Source: an uncultured Lactobacillus sp. (GTDB lineage Bacteria; Bacillota; Bacilli; Lactobacillales; Lactobacillaceae). From it: a DNA stretch of 64,000 nt. Each line of letters opens with the position of its first letter. Within the stretch, counting starts at the first letter, position 1. Below are positions 41,751 through 49,983 of the stretch, piece by piece. The position numbers and the translations under genes are program-made. The DNA lies in the NCBI GenBank assembly GCA_937916845.1, contig CALFSK010000067.1, forward strand, positions 1 through 64,000, given 5' to 3'. The notes under the pieces were generated by a model. That model was not told the DNA's origin, did no database searches, and saw only the letters and a list, made by a program, of their open reading frames with translations.

Positions 41751-43373
41751 ATGAAATTAAATAAATGGTTGTTTTCAACGGGGATTGCGACGTTGACACT
41801 TGTCTTAGCCAGTTGTGGGACCCAGTCCAGTTCTAAGAAGCAGGATAAGACGCTATCAGTGACCGCCACGCAGGCCATGGCGACGGCGGATCCAGATAAA
41901 GCGGACGACGTTGTCAGTCAAGAGGCCATCGCGCAATTCATGGAAGGACTGTACACCACGAATACGCATGGCAAAGTTGTGCCGGCGATTGCGACGAAGG
42001 TCGTGAAGCCAACGAACGGCGGTAAGACCTACACGTTTAATCTGCGACATAACGCGAAATGGTCCAACGGTGCCCCGGTTACGGCGGCGGATTTCGTTTA
42101 TTCGTTCCAACGGCAAGTTAATCCTAAAACCAAGTCGCAAGAAGTGGGACACGTGGCGGAGATTCAAAACGCCACGGCTATCACCAAGGGGAAAAAGGCG
42201 GTCAGCACGTTAGGTGTTAAAGCGCTGGGCAAGTATAAGCTACAAATTAAGTTGATTCAAAAGGTACCCTACTTTAACTACCGGTTAGCCACGGAGCTGT
42301 ACCCGTTAAATCAGAAATTCACGGAAAAGTACGGGAATAAGTACGGCACATCGGCCAAAACGACCTTAGCAAACGGTCCCTACGTTTTGAAGGGCTGGAA
42401 TGGGACTAACGATACTTGGTCGTATAGTCGCAATGCGAAATACTACGACAAGAAAGCCGTTCGTATTAAGACGGTTAAAGTTCAGACGGTGAAAACCAAT
42501 ACGACGGCCCAGAACATGTTTGAAAGTAACGCCGTGCAAGTGACCCAGATTACTGGGACGCAGGTCGCTGACGCAAAGCAGGGGGCTTTAAAAAAGCAGT
42601 TAAAGATCACGAAGCTGAATCAGCTGTACTTCATGCTCTGGAATCAAAAACGAACTGAACTGAAGAATACGGCGTTACGGCAAGCGGTTAGCTATGCTTT
42701 GAATCGGCAATCCTTGGCGAAAAACGTGTTGAAGGATGGTTCAGTCGCTGCGAAGTCCTTGGTTCCAACGGGAAATACGAAGAACCCCGCAACCGGCAAG
42801 GACTTCAATGCGGATACGGGTAACTTGTACCCCTATAGCCCAGCTAAGGCTAAGGAATACTGGCAAAAGGCTCAGGACAGTCTAGGGACGAAGCACCTGA
42901 CGTTACAGCTGTTAACAAATGATAATGATATCAATAAGTCAGTCGCAGAATATATTCAGGCGGCCATTGAAAAGAACCTGAAAGGCGTTACGGTGAACGT
43001 TAAGTCGGTGCCACTGACGAATGAAATCTCAACGTTGAACAAAGGTAACTTTGATTTTGCGACCCTCGGGTGGTCCAGTGATTTCCAAGACCCGGTCGAC
43101 TTTCTGAACAAGGCCTCAATCACTAACTCCGTTGACTTTGGGAAGTTTAACGACCCGCAGTATGAGGCATTAATCAAGACCATTGCAGCGGGGACGCAGT
43201 CTAAAACTGACCGGTATCAAACGATGCAAGCAGCTGCTAAAATGATTGCGGAAAAGCAAGGGGTTACGCCGTTGTATCAAACGTCAGCGGCCCATCTCGT
43301 TAGCTCTAAAGTGGGCGGCGTGCACGTCACGCTTTTGCGGGATGTCTTGTACCGGTACGCTTATTGGAAATAA
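41751..43373 (+). CDS. oligopeptide ABC transporter substrate-binding lipoprotein
   Basis: An extracellular solute-binding protein, family 5 (OppA-like), anchored by a lipid. The 540-residue precursor has a signal peptide with lipobox LASC (Cys at 22), then the family signature region around PATDFVYSFQRQVNP-like VTAADFVYSFQRQ and LRHNAKWSNG. It probably captures oligopeptides. No permease or ATPase genes are next to it, so it must work with a transporter encoded elsewhere. GGGGTGG lies upstream of the ATG. Confidence 0.92.
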   Translation: MKLNKWLFSTGIATLTLVLASCGTQSSSKKQDKTLSVTATQAMATADPDKADDVVSQEAIAQFMEGLYTTNTHGKVVPAIATKVVKPTNGGKTYTFNLRHNAKWSNGAPVTAADFVYSFQRQVNPKTKSQEVGHVAEIQNATAITKGKKAVSTLGVKALGKYKLQIKLIQKVPYFNYRLATELYPLNQKFTEKYGNKYGTSAKTTLANGPYVLKGWNGTNDTWSYSRNAKYYDKKAVRIKTVKVQTVKTNTTAQNMFESNAVQVTQITGTQVADAKQGALKKQLKITKLNQLYFMLWNQKRTELKNTALRQAVSYALNRQSLAKNVLKDGSVAAKSLVPTGNTKNPATGKDFNADTGNLYPYSPAKAKEYWQKAQDSLGTKHLTLQLLTNDNDINKSVAEYIQAAIEKNLKGVTVNVKSVPLTNEISTLNKGNFDFATLGWSSDFQDPVDFLNKASITNSVDFGKFNDPQYEALIKTIAAGTQSKTDRYQTMQAAAKMIAEKQGVTPLYQTSAAHLVSSKVGGVHVTLLRDVLYRYAYWK

Positions 43374-43489
43374 CGAGTTGCTTTCATAATTTTGCTGTTT
43401 AGACGAAAATCAATGAAAGCTCGTTGGAAATTTTACAAAAAAATTACACGAAATTGATAGTGGCAGCGGGGCTGGCTTTGTATATTATA

Positions 43490-43604
43490 ACTGTACTTCT
43501 TAATCAGCACCCCGCGATTATGTCATTAGGAAGTATCCCCGTCGATCCTTAAGAGACGTAGAAAAAGGTCGTGACTTTCCTTGATTGGTCACGGTCTTTT
43601 TTTG
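43490..43604 (+). ncRNA. candidate short structured transcript ending in a terminator
   Basis: After a TATATTATAAC box at 43481, the sequence forms a hairpin (TACTTCTTAAT / ATTAGGAAGTA, 43493-43536) and then an intrinsic terminator (AGGTCGTGAC / GTCACGGTCT plus Ts, 43563-43604). No frame of any length is present. It is either a small RNA or just the 3' end of the lipoprotein transcript; the -35 is weak. Confidence 0.35.
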
Positions 43605-43724
43605 ATGCGTTGAAACGATACTGATAAGGTGATTTTCCCATTGTCAGTGGCGGTGGTTGTATAATAAGAAAGAGAGCCCTCCAACCAATTTAGTTGGAGG
43701 AAGAGTTAATTAGGAGGTCTTTCT

Positions 43725-44492
43725 TTGTATCAAGCAGTCGTATTTTTTGATTTGGATGGCACGCTGATGCGTGATGACAAGACGGTGGACCCAAGTAGTG
43801 TGGCTGCGATTCAGCAGCTGAAGGCCAACCACGTCTTACCGGTGATTGCGACCGGCCGTAACGTTTTTGAAGTCGCTGATCTCATGGCACAAACGGGCAT
43901 TGATTCAATCGTCAGTGCGAACGGGAGTTACGTTGCCTATCAGGGACAATTTTTATCCGTTCATGAAATTGATAAGGATGTTTTAACGGATCTAACCCAC
44001 TTTGCAAATATTAATCAGACTGCTTTGGCTTACTATAATAACGCCGGTTTTGCGTTGAGCCATCGGGATGCCTTAACCGTTAAAAATTATCGGTTCTTAG
44101 GGCAGACCGCAACGGTTCAACCCGACTTTTATCGGCACAACGTGATCAACTTTTTATTGACGTTTGAAGCGATGGCCGGCACACAATACACGCAGCGGTA
44201 CCGGGGTCGATTGAGCTTTGTCCGCAATAATCCGCGTGCGCTCGATACCATGCCGTGGGGTGTTTCAAAAGCCGTTGGAATTCACGATATTTTGACGAAG
44301 GCACATTTAACGAACCTACCCACGTATGGGTTTGGTGATGCGCTGAATGATGTTGAAATGTTTCAGGCGGTGCAAACGCCGATTGCCATGGGAAATGGCA
44401 ATGACACCGTCAAGCACTTGGCAGCCTATGTGACCGCGGATAACATGCACGACGGGATTAGGCAGGGACTTGCGCACTATGATTTAATTTGA
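43725..44492 (+). CDS. Cof-type HAD hydrolase
   Basis: A 255-residue phosphatase of the HAD superfamily, subfamily IIB; it probably acts on a sugar phosphate or similar. Motif I is FFDLDGTLMRDD (two catalytic Asp), motif II is ATGRN, and motifs III/IV are the WGVSKAVG Lys and GFGDALNDVEMF. It starts with TTG, 7 bases after TAGGAGG. An extended -10 (TTGTATAAT) lies about 60 bases upstream. The substrate cannot be predicted. Confidence 0.9.
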   Translation: MYQAVVFFDLDGTLMRDDKTVDPSSVAAIQQLKANHVLPVIATGRNVFEVADLMAQTGIDSIVSANGSYVAYQGQFLSVHEIDKDVLTDLTHFANINQTALAYYNNAGFALSHRDALTVKNYRFLGQTATVQPDFYRHNVINFLLTFEAMAGTQYTQRYRGRLSFVRNNPRALDTMPWGVSKAVGIHDILTKAHLTNLPTYGFGDALNDVEMFQAVQTPIAMGNGNDTVKHLAAYVTADNMHDGIRQGLAHYDLI

Positions 44493-44544
44493 CGATGTGA
44501 TTTTGAATATTAATAACGGCAGGAATGACTTGTAATGATATAGC

Positions 44545-44588
44545 AAAAAAGCATGTTTTCAGTAACTCAAACTGAAAACATGCTTTTT
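44545..44588. terminator. convergent terminator, HAD gene and pgmB
   Basis: AAAAAGCATGTTTTCAGT pairs perfectly with ACTGAAAACATGCTTTTT; effective on both strands. Confidence 0.93.
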
Positions 44589-44606
44589 ATTCTGATCATT
44601 GGAACT

Positions 44607-45278
44607 TTAGTTCAGCGCTGCTTTAATATTAGCCAAACTTAACTGTGCTGTCTCGGTAAAGTTAATGTCAGCGGCTGCTAAAATCTTTGGATCGCCGATG
44701 CCAACAGAAGTTTCACCGGCACCGTTGATCGATTGCACGCCGGCAGCGGCGTCTTCAATCCCGATACATTCGGCTGGGTCTAGGGATAAGATCTCAGCCC
44801 CGCGCCGGAAGATTTCAGGATCTGGCTTGCCGTGCTTTAACGTCGCAGGATCAACGGACTTAGGGAAGTAATCACCCAAGCCTAACTTTTTCAAAACGAG
44901 TGGTGAGTTTTTAGAAGCTGAGGCTAGTGAAAGTAGGTACCCCTTAGCCTTTAAATCTTCAAGGAATGCCTTGATTCCAGGTAAAATGTCGGCAGGCGTC
45001 ATCTGGTTAACGAGCTTTAAATAGTTGTCGTTTTTTTCGGTGGCCAGTGCGACCTTTTCATCCTCGGTAAAGTCGTTTTCCTTGTGGTCCTTAGCGAGGA
45101 TCAGGTTTAAAGAATCCATCCGGCCAATTCCTTTCAAGGCGTTGGCGAGGTCATCATCCCACTTCACACCGACTTTATCGGCAACTTGGTGCCAAGCCTG
45201 ACTGTGAAAAACAGAAGTGTCGGTGATGACACCATCTAAGTCAAAAACGAATCCTTTAATATCTGTAAATTTGGTCAT
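44607..45278 (-). CDS. pgmB: beta-phosphoglucomutase
   Basis: Converts beta-glucose 1-phosphate, the product of maltose phosphorylase, to glucose 6-phosphate. The 223-residue HAD protein has motif I GFVFDLDGVITDT with nucleophile and acid/base Asp, the cap-domain stretch LKGIGRMDSL, motif III KHGKPDPEIF and motif IV GIEDAAAGVQ, all as in the characterised Lactococcus enzyme. GGAGG lies upstream. It follows the phosphorylase gene by 15 bases in one operon. Confidence 0.96.
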   Translation of the reverse strand: MTKFTDIKGFVFDLDGVITDTSVFHSQAWHQVADKVGVKWDDDLANALKGIGRMDSLNLILAKDHKENDFTEDEKVALATEKNDNYLKLVNQMTPADILPGIKAFLEDLKAKGYLLSLASASKNSPLVLKKLGLGDYFPKSVDPATLKHGKPDPEIFRRGAEILSLDPAECIGIEDAAAGVQSINGAGETSVGIGDPKILAAADINFTETAQLSLANIKAALN

Positions 45279-45293
45279 TGTGATTGCTTCCTC

Positions 45294-48017
45294 CTAGTGA
45301 TTAACGTAGGCCACAGTTAGTGGTTTCTTCGATTTTAATTGATATTTTTTGCCAGCAATTTGAATCTCACAGGCTTGATCCGCAATCACACAGACTTTGG
45401 TATGGTTAATCTTAAAGGTATAGTGAACGCCCTGGAAGCAATGTTTGAACTTTAAACCATGCCACTGGTCTGGCAATTCTGGTTCAACTTTCAAGTAACT
45501 CCCAAACGGGCTAACACCGCCAAAGTTACGAGTCGTTAGGTTCAAAGTGGCGCACATGACGCCAAGGTGAATTCCTTCGGCGGTCGTCCCACCCTGAATG
45601 TCATAGTAGTCGGAAACAAGCGCCTCTGAGAAGAGTTGCCATGCGTCGTCGTAGTTTTCATCCAGTTGGTTTAAAACCGCGTATACGATTCGTGACAGTG
45701 TTGAACCGTGGGTCGTTCGTGCGAGGTAGAACTGAATATTATGGGTTAGGTATTCCTTAGGAAGCTGGTAGCCCATCTTTTTGATTAAATCTTGAACGGT
45801 TGTTACGTCGAAGTTGTAGAAAGCCATCAGTGCGTCGGCTTGTTTTGCAACTTGGTAGGCGTCGGGTGTTTTATCCTCACCCTTTAAGATTCGGTCCATC
45901 CGTGAAATGTTACCGTATTTTTGCCGGTATTTCCGGAAGTCCAAGGTTGGCAGGTTAAAGTACCCGTCAAATTGTGCGATAATTCCGCTCTGATTGATTT
46001 CAAGTGTTAGTTTGTGTCCAATTGCGTCCATCTTAGTTGCTAATTCCTGACTAAAATCAGCTGCTTCAGCCGCTTTTTGATAGTCAGCGTCATCCAAGAC
46101 GGTGCGTAGCTTACTAATGGTGTTAAATAGCCAAACGACCATGATATTGGTATAAGCGTTGTTAGCTAGACCGGTTTCAGCACTGTTCGGGTAATTTTCA
46201 TGAAATTCATCAGGTCCCATGATGCCGCTAATGCTGTAACGATCCGTTTTTGGATCATAAGTGGCTTTACTGATCCAAAACGCCGCGACTGAGAGTAACA
46301 TTTCCATGCCGTAGTGGCGTAAAAACTTCTTGTCATGCGTGGTGTGGTAGTAAAACCAAACGTTATAAGCAATATCTAAAGAAACGTGGCGCTGGAGACG
46401 GCTATTATCCGGGTCCCATTTTTCCGTGAGGGGATTCAAGTGGGTAAATTGCGCTTGTTCATCACCCTTATGAGCGGATTGCCACGGATACATCGCACCG
46501 CTAAAGCCCTCGGCCTGCGCATTCTTACGTGCCGCGGGAAGGCGCCGGTAACGGTATAACAACAGTTGCTTCGCTAATTCTGGGCGGTGCAAGGTATAGA
46601 ACGGTAAAATGAACATTTCATCCCAGAACACGTGGCCCCGGTAGGCTTCTCCATGTAAGCCCCGGGCACCAACGGAAGCATCCAACTGTCCGCTTTCAAC
46701 GGCGGCTGCGGATACGAAACTGTGGTAAATATTGACCCGCACCATTCGTTGACTCGTAATGTCGCCATGGATGCGAATATCCGCGTCCTGCCACGTCTGA
46801 TCCCAGTAAGTGGTGCTGGCTTTGACCGTATTGTCAAAACTGGACTGGTTCAGCTCGGCACTGACCCGGGATAGTTGGGGATCATCCTGGGCGTTGCTGG
46901 TGGCAATGACAACATTCTTATCGAACGTATAGGTTTGACCAGCTTGAACGTGGAGCGAAACGCTCTGACGAACGCCCTGAGGCTCCTCACTGCTTTTGAA
47001 ATCCTGCGGTGACGCAATGTCAGGACTCGTTAACTGCGCGCCGAGCGTGTAATTAACGTGCGATGAACGGGTCTCACCGGATAAGTACACGGAATTAGCG
47101 TGTGACTCAATTCCAAGCGTGTGAAGGTGTTGCTGGTCAAAAACATTATACCGACTTACATTGCTGTTGACAACGCTTCCATCAATTTTGGAATAGATTT
47201 GTAATGAACCTGAGAAGTTGAGTGGCGTGACTTGGTAGCGAATGCTGTAGCGGTGCCAGTCTTTCATGTTAGCGATTTTTTTAGAGACCACTTGGAGCTG
47301 GTGGCCAGAGGCGAGTTGAATGATCTTAGTGGTCGTGAGCAGCCCAGTCTTTAGGTTCAGACTGCGGTAAACGTCTTGGAGATCGTGTTTGTTGATTGTG
47401 AAAGGGGGTTGGTGGTCAACGCCAAAGGTCATGAACTGAGTGTTCGGTAAGTTGACGAGGTCTTCATTGGTAACATCGTGATCGTGAATTTTAGTTGTTT
47501 CGGTGTCAAAGACGCCTGCAACGTAGGTTCCGGGATAATTGTCTTTATCCGCGTGGCTCTCTAAGAAGGCCCCGCGAACCCCAAAATAGCCGTTGCCGAC
47601 GGTCAGCATGGCTTCTTGGCCGTTATTACGGACACCGTAGTACTGACCGTAGTAATCTAGGTGCCACTGTAAGTAATGGACTTTTTGTTGAATCGCTTTA
47701 TCGAGGCCGATTTTTCGAACGGTGGTGGCGCTGACGACCGGAATGTTTAACAGGTTTGTTAACGCCAGGCCCACGTCAATCCGCTCGTAATTAACGCCAA
47801 CGATCGTGTCCGAAAACGGGTAATCTAAGCCGTTATCCAGAATGGCAGCGTCAAAGTGCAATCCTGCGAGGCGAACTTTGATATTTTCTAAGTTTTCACC
47901 AATCGACTGTTCGGGATTATAAGCAATCAGATAATGGGCCGTTTCCGGGTGGTCGGCGTCTGAATGATAGGTGATATCCATTGCGTCATTTTCAATGCGT
48001 AATCTAATTAATTGCAT
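45294..48017 (-). CDS. mapA: maltose phosphorylase, glycoside hydrolase family 65
   Basis: Phosphorolysis of maltose to glucose and beta-glucose 1-phosphate, saving ATP. It is a family 65 protein with the N-terminal beta-sandwich from about residue 140 (YYGVRNNGQEAMLTVGNGYFGVRGAF), the (alpha/alpha)6 barrel with GAMYPWQSA and the catalytic Glu in MGPDEFHENYPNSAE (about 605). At 907 residues it is about 150 longer than classic maltose phosphorylases because of an N-terminal extension. Pairing with pgmB supports maltose or a related disaccharide (trehalose, kojibiose) as substrate; maltose is most likely. Confidence 0.88.
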   Translation of the reverse strand: MQLIRLRIENDAMDITYHSDADHPETAHYLIAYNPEQSIGENLENIKVRLAGLHFDAAILDNGLDYPFSDTIVGVNYERIDVGLALTNLLNIPVVSATTVRKIGLDKAIQQKVHYLQWHLDYYGQYYGVRNNGQEAMLTVGNGYFGVRGAFLESHADKDNYPGTYVAGVFDTETTKIHDHDVTNEDLVNLPNTQFMTFGVDHQPPFTINKHDLQDVYRSLNLKTGLLTTTKIIQLASGHQLQVVSKKIANMKDWHRYSIRYQVTPLNFSGSLQIYSKIDGSVVNSNVSRYNVFDQQHLHTLGIESHANSVYLSGETRSSHVNYTLGAQLTSPDIASPQDFKSSEEPQGVRQSVSLHVQAGQTYTFDKNVVIATSNAQDDPQLSRVSAELNQSSFDNTVKASTTYWDQTWQDADIRIHGDITSQRMVRVNIYHSFVSAAAVESGQLDASVGARGLHGEAYRGHVFWDEMFILPFYTLHRPELAKQLLLYRYRRLPAARKNAQAEGFSGAMYPWQSAHKGDEQAQFTHLNPLTEKWDPDNSRLQRHVSLDIAYNVWFYYHTTHDKKFLRHYGMEMLLSVAAFWISKATYDPKTDRYSISGIMGPDEFHENYPNSAETGLANNAYTNIMVVWLFNTISKLRTVLDDADYQKAAEAADFSQELATKMDAIGHKLTLEINQSGIIAQFDGYFNLPTLDFRKYRQKYGNISRMDRILKGEDKTPDAYQVAKQADALMAFYNFDVTTVQDLIKKMGYQLPKEYLTHNIQFYLARTTHGSTLSRIVYAVLNQLDENYDDAWQLFSEALVSDYYDIQGGTTAEGIHLGVMCATLNLTTRNFGGVSPFGSYLKVEPELPDQWHGLKFKHCFQGVHYTFKINHTKVCVIADQACEIQIAGKKYQLKSKKPLTVAYVNH

Positions 48018-48184
48018 AAGTTTACACTCCTTAATTCGGTTACTAAAAAAGTAGCAGTATACGTAAAAATTAAAATAAAGATCCTAATATCAAGCCTAGA
48101 CTCTTTACTGAACGCCTGCAAACAATGTGGTGTCAACGCGCGCGTTAGCGGGAATAAACGGCAGTTACTTATAAAAGTGAATAA

Positions 48185-48216
48185 ACAAAAACGACTGAGA
48201 ATTATTTCTCAGTCGT
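48185..48216 (-). terminator. terminator of the pyridoxamine-oxidase-like gene
   Basis: AACGACTGAGAA pairs with TTCTCAGTCGTT, followed on the minus strand by TTTTTG. It lies 37 bases past the stop codon at 48253. Confidence 0.82.
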
Positions 48217-48252
48217 TGGTGGTTGCAGCAGATCAGTATTAGATGGATTTAA

Positions 48253-48684
48253 TTAATCCAGTGGCTGATCAAGTAATTCTAAATGATCCATCATCATCAT
48301 TTGACGTACTTTGACCGCACTCGTTTGAAATCGTAAGATAACCGGATCCTTGTAATTGAGGCGCCGTTGAAAGGCGTTGAGTTCTAAGTGCCAATCTTGG
48401 TCAAACGCGTCGATTCCCGCAAAAGTCAGGTGACCTTTTAGCATCACCGAAGAATAGTCGCTAAGATTATAGCAAAATAGACTCGCGCGTTTGCTAGCCC
48501 GAATATTTTGTGCCGTCGTTGTTTGCCGACTAGTATAGAAGAATAATTCTTCGAGACTGCGGTGTGTTGGCATCGGACTTAACGCGACCATGGTTGGGAA
48601 GCCGTTGGTATCAATCGTTGCGAGGGTGAAGATGGGGGCCGTCTGGATCATGTGTAATGCGATTTGACGTGTGGTGTGTTGCAT
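48253..48684 (-). CDS. pyridoxamine 5'-phosphate oxidase-like flavin-binding protein
   Basis: A 143-residue split-barrel protein of the FMN-binding PNPOx-like family, often called general stress protein 26-like. The pattern APIFTLATIDTNGFPTMVALSP is the first barrel strand pair, followed by LFFYTSRQTTTAQNI where FMN phosphate contacts usually lie. There is no sign it makes vitamin B6. Single gene; GGGG lies upstream of the ATG. Confidence 0.82.
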   Translation of the reverse strand: MQHTTRQIALHMIQTAPIFTLATIDTNGFPTMVALSPMPTHRSLEELFFYTSRQTTTAQNIRASKRASLFCYNLSDYSSVMLKGHLTFAGIDAFDQDWHLELNAFQRRLNYKDPVILRFQTSAVKVRQMMMMDHLELLDQPLD

Positions 48685-48792
48685 GGTTCATCATCCCCTT
48701 AACGTCAGTATGCCGGAACGCAACGGTAAAGTCATACGTTATGCTCATTAAACGCAAAGCCAGCGAGGGGACGATTTGAATAAAAAGTGCAT

Positions 48793-48841
48793 AAAAAAAT
48801 CAGCTTCCACGGTGGATGATCACGGCGTGAAAACTGATTAA
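48793..48841 (-). terminator. terminator after tRNA-Lys
   Basis: On the minus strand AATCAG-TT-CACG pairs with CGTG-AA-CTGATT, followed by seven Ts, about 12 bases past the tRNA. Confidence 0.82.
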
Positions 48842-48852
48842 TGGTCATATGA

Positions 48853-48925
48853 TGGGCAGTCAGGGGATCGAACCCTGGACCCACGGATTAAGAGTCCGTT
48901 GCTCTGCCAGCTGAGCTAACTGCCC
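48853..48925 (-). tRNA. tRNA-Lys, anticodon CTT
   Basis: A complete cloverleaf on the minus strand: acceptor GGGCAGT / ACTGCCC, anticodon stem ACGGA / TCCGT with loop CTCTTAA (anticodon CTT, lysine AAG), T-arm with GGTTCGATCCC. The length is 73 with discriminator A and no encoded CCA. Confidence 0.96.
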
Positions 48926-49061
48926 ATAAAATGTAACAACTCAACGAAAAATATAATATCATGAATTCGGGACTCTGGCAATACTATTTCTGAATTTTTT
49001 TTCAAAACTTGCTAATTTTTATTAAAAAGCTGGTGAAAACGATTACTTAAACGAACGGATA

Positions 49062-49075
49062 ATTTCCCGGGAAAT
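49062..49075. other. Noc-binding-type site upstream of walR
   Basis: ATTTCCCGGGAAAT is a perfect match to the palindromic site of the nucleoid-occlusion protein Noc of Bacillus. Noc is a ParB relative that blocks division over the chromosome. No noc gene is in the window. A CcpA-like sequence (GTGAAAACGATTACT) lies just left, near 49033. Confidence 0.7.
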
Positions 49076-49124
49076 ACTAGAGCTACGGGGGTTTCTATGC
49101 AAAGAAAGCTCACGTTATTTGTGA

Positions 49125-49130
49125 TATACT
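49125..49130 (+). promoter_or_regulatory. -10 element of the wal operon
   Basis: TATACT preceded by TGTGA, followed about 130 bases later by walR. The -35 is weak. The long leader has AAGGAGGAAG before the start. Confidence 0.5.
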
Positions 49131-49262
49131 AAAAACAGTGCTGAAAATAATTTTTTTGGCCAACCTGACACGGAAAGACCCTTTGATTTTCCGTAATTTA
49201 TCGAAGCAACACCCAATAAACTTAAAAATGAACCTGTTTTCCCCTAAGGAGGAAGAATCGTT

Positions 49263-49970
49263 ATGAAAAAAATCTTAGTAGTTGATGATGAAAAGCCAAT
49301 CTCAGATATCATGAAGTTTAACTTAACCAAAGAAGGTTATGAAGTCCACGTCGCCGCCGATGGTGAGGAAGCCTTGCAAAAGGTTGAAGAAGTTCACCCG
49401 GACTTGATTTTGTTAGATTTGATGTTACCTAAGATGGATGGTTTGGAAGTCGCCCGCCAAGTACGGAAAAACTACGATATGCCAATCATTATGGTTACGG
49501 CAAAGGATTCGGAATTAGATAAAGTGCTTGGTCTGGAACTCGGTGCGGATGATTATGTTACGAAGCCGTTTTCTAACCGGGAATTAGTCGCACGGGTTAA
49601 AGCAAACTTACGCCGTCAAGGTACCCCCGCTGCGCAACCAGCCGAAGTTGAAGAAAATTCAGACATTGAAATTGGTGACTTAGTCATTCACCCAGAAGCT
49701 TACATGGTTTCTAAGCGTGGGGACAACATCGAGTTAACTCACCGTGAATTTGAACTGTTGCATTACTTGGGTCAACATATCGGCCAAGTGATGACGCGGG
49801 AACACTTGTTACAAACTGTTTGGGGCTACGATTACTTTGGTGACGTCCGGACGGTGGACGTGACAGTTCGGCGTTTACGTGAAAAGGTCGAAGATAACCC
49901 TAGTCATCCAAAGTGGCTAGTCACTCGTCGTGGGGTGGGTTACTACCTACGCAATCCTGATAATGAGTAG
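49263..49970 (+). CDS. walR: two-component response regulator WalR (YycF/VicR)
   Basis: The essential regulator of cell-wall metabolism genes in Firmicutes. It is an OmpR-type protein of 235 residues: receiver domain with acidic pocket and phospho-acceptor Asp in [13 protein letters not shown] (about 54), Lys in [11 protein letters not shown], and winged-helix C-terminal domain with the region [31 protein letters not shown] lies upstream of the ATG. First gene of the walRKHIJ-htrA region. Confidence 0.98.
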   Translation: MKKILVVDDEKPISDIMKFNLTKEGYEVHVAADGEEALQKVEEVHPDLILLDLMLPKMDGLEVARQVRKNYDMPIIMVTAKDSELDKVLGLELGADDYVTKPFSNRELVARVKANLRRQGTPAAQPAEVEENSDIEIGDLVIHPEAYMVSKRGDNIELTHREFELLHYLGQHIGQVMTREHLLQTVWGYDYFGDVRTVDVTVRRLREKVEDNPSHPKWLVTRRGVGYYLRNPDNE

Positions 49971-49983
49971 AGGTCGTTAAACC

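Noticed and set aside
48120..48150. cre site upstream of mapA
   Set aside because: GTGTCAACGCGCGCG has about three mismatches to the consensus, too many to call.
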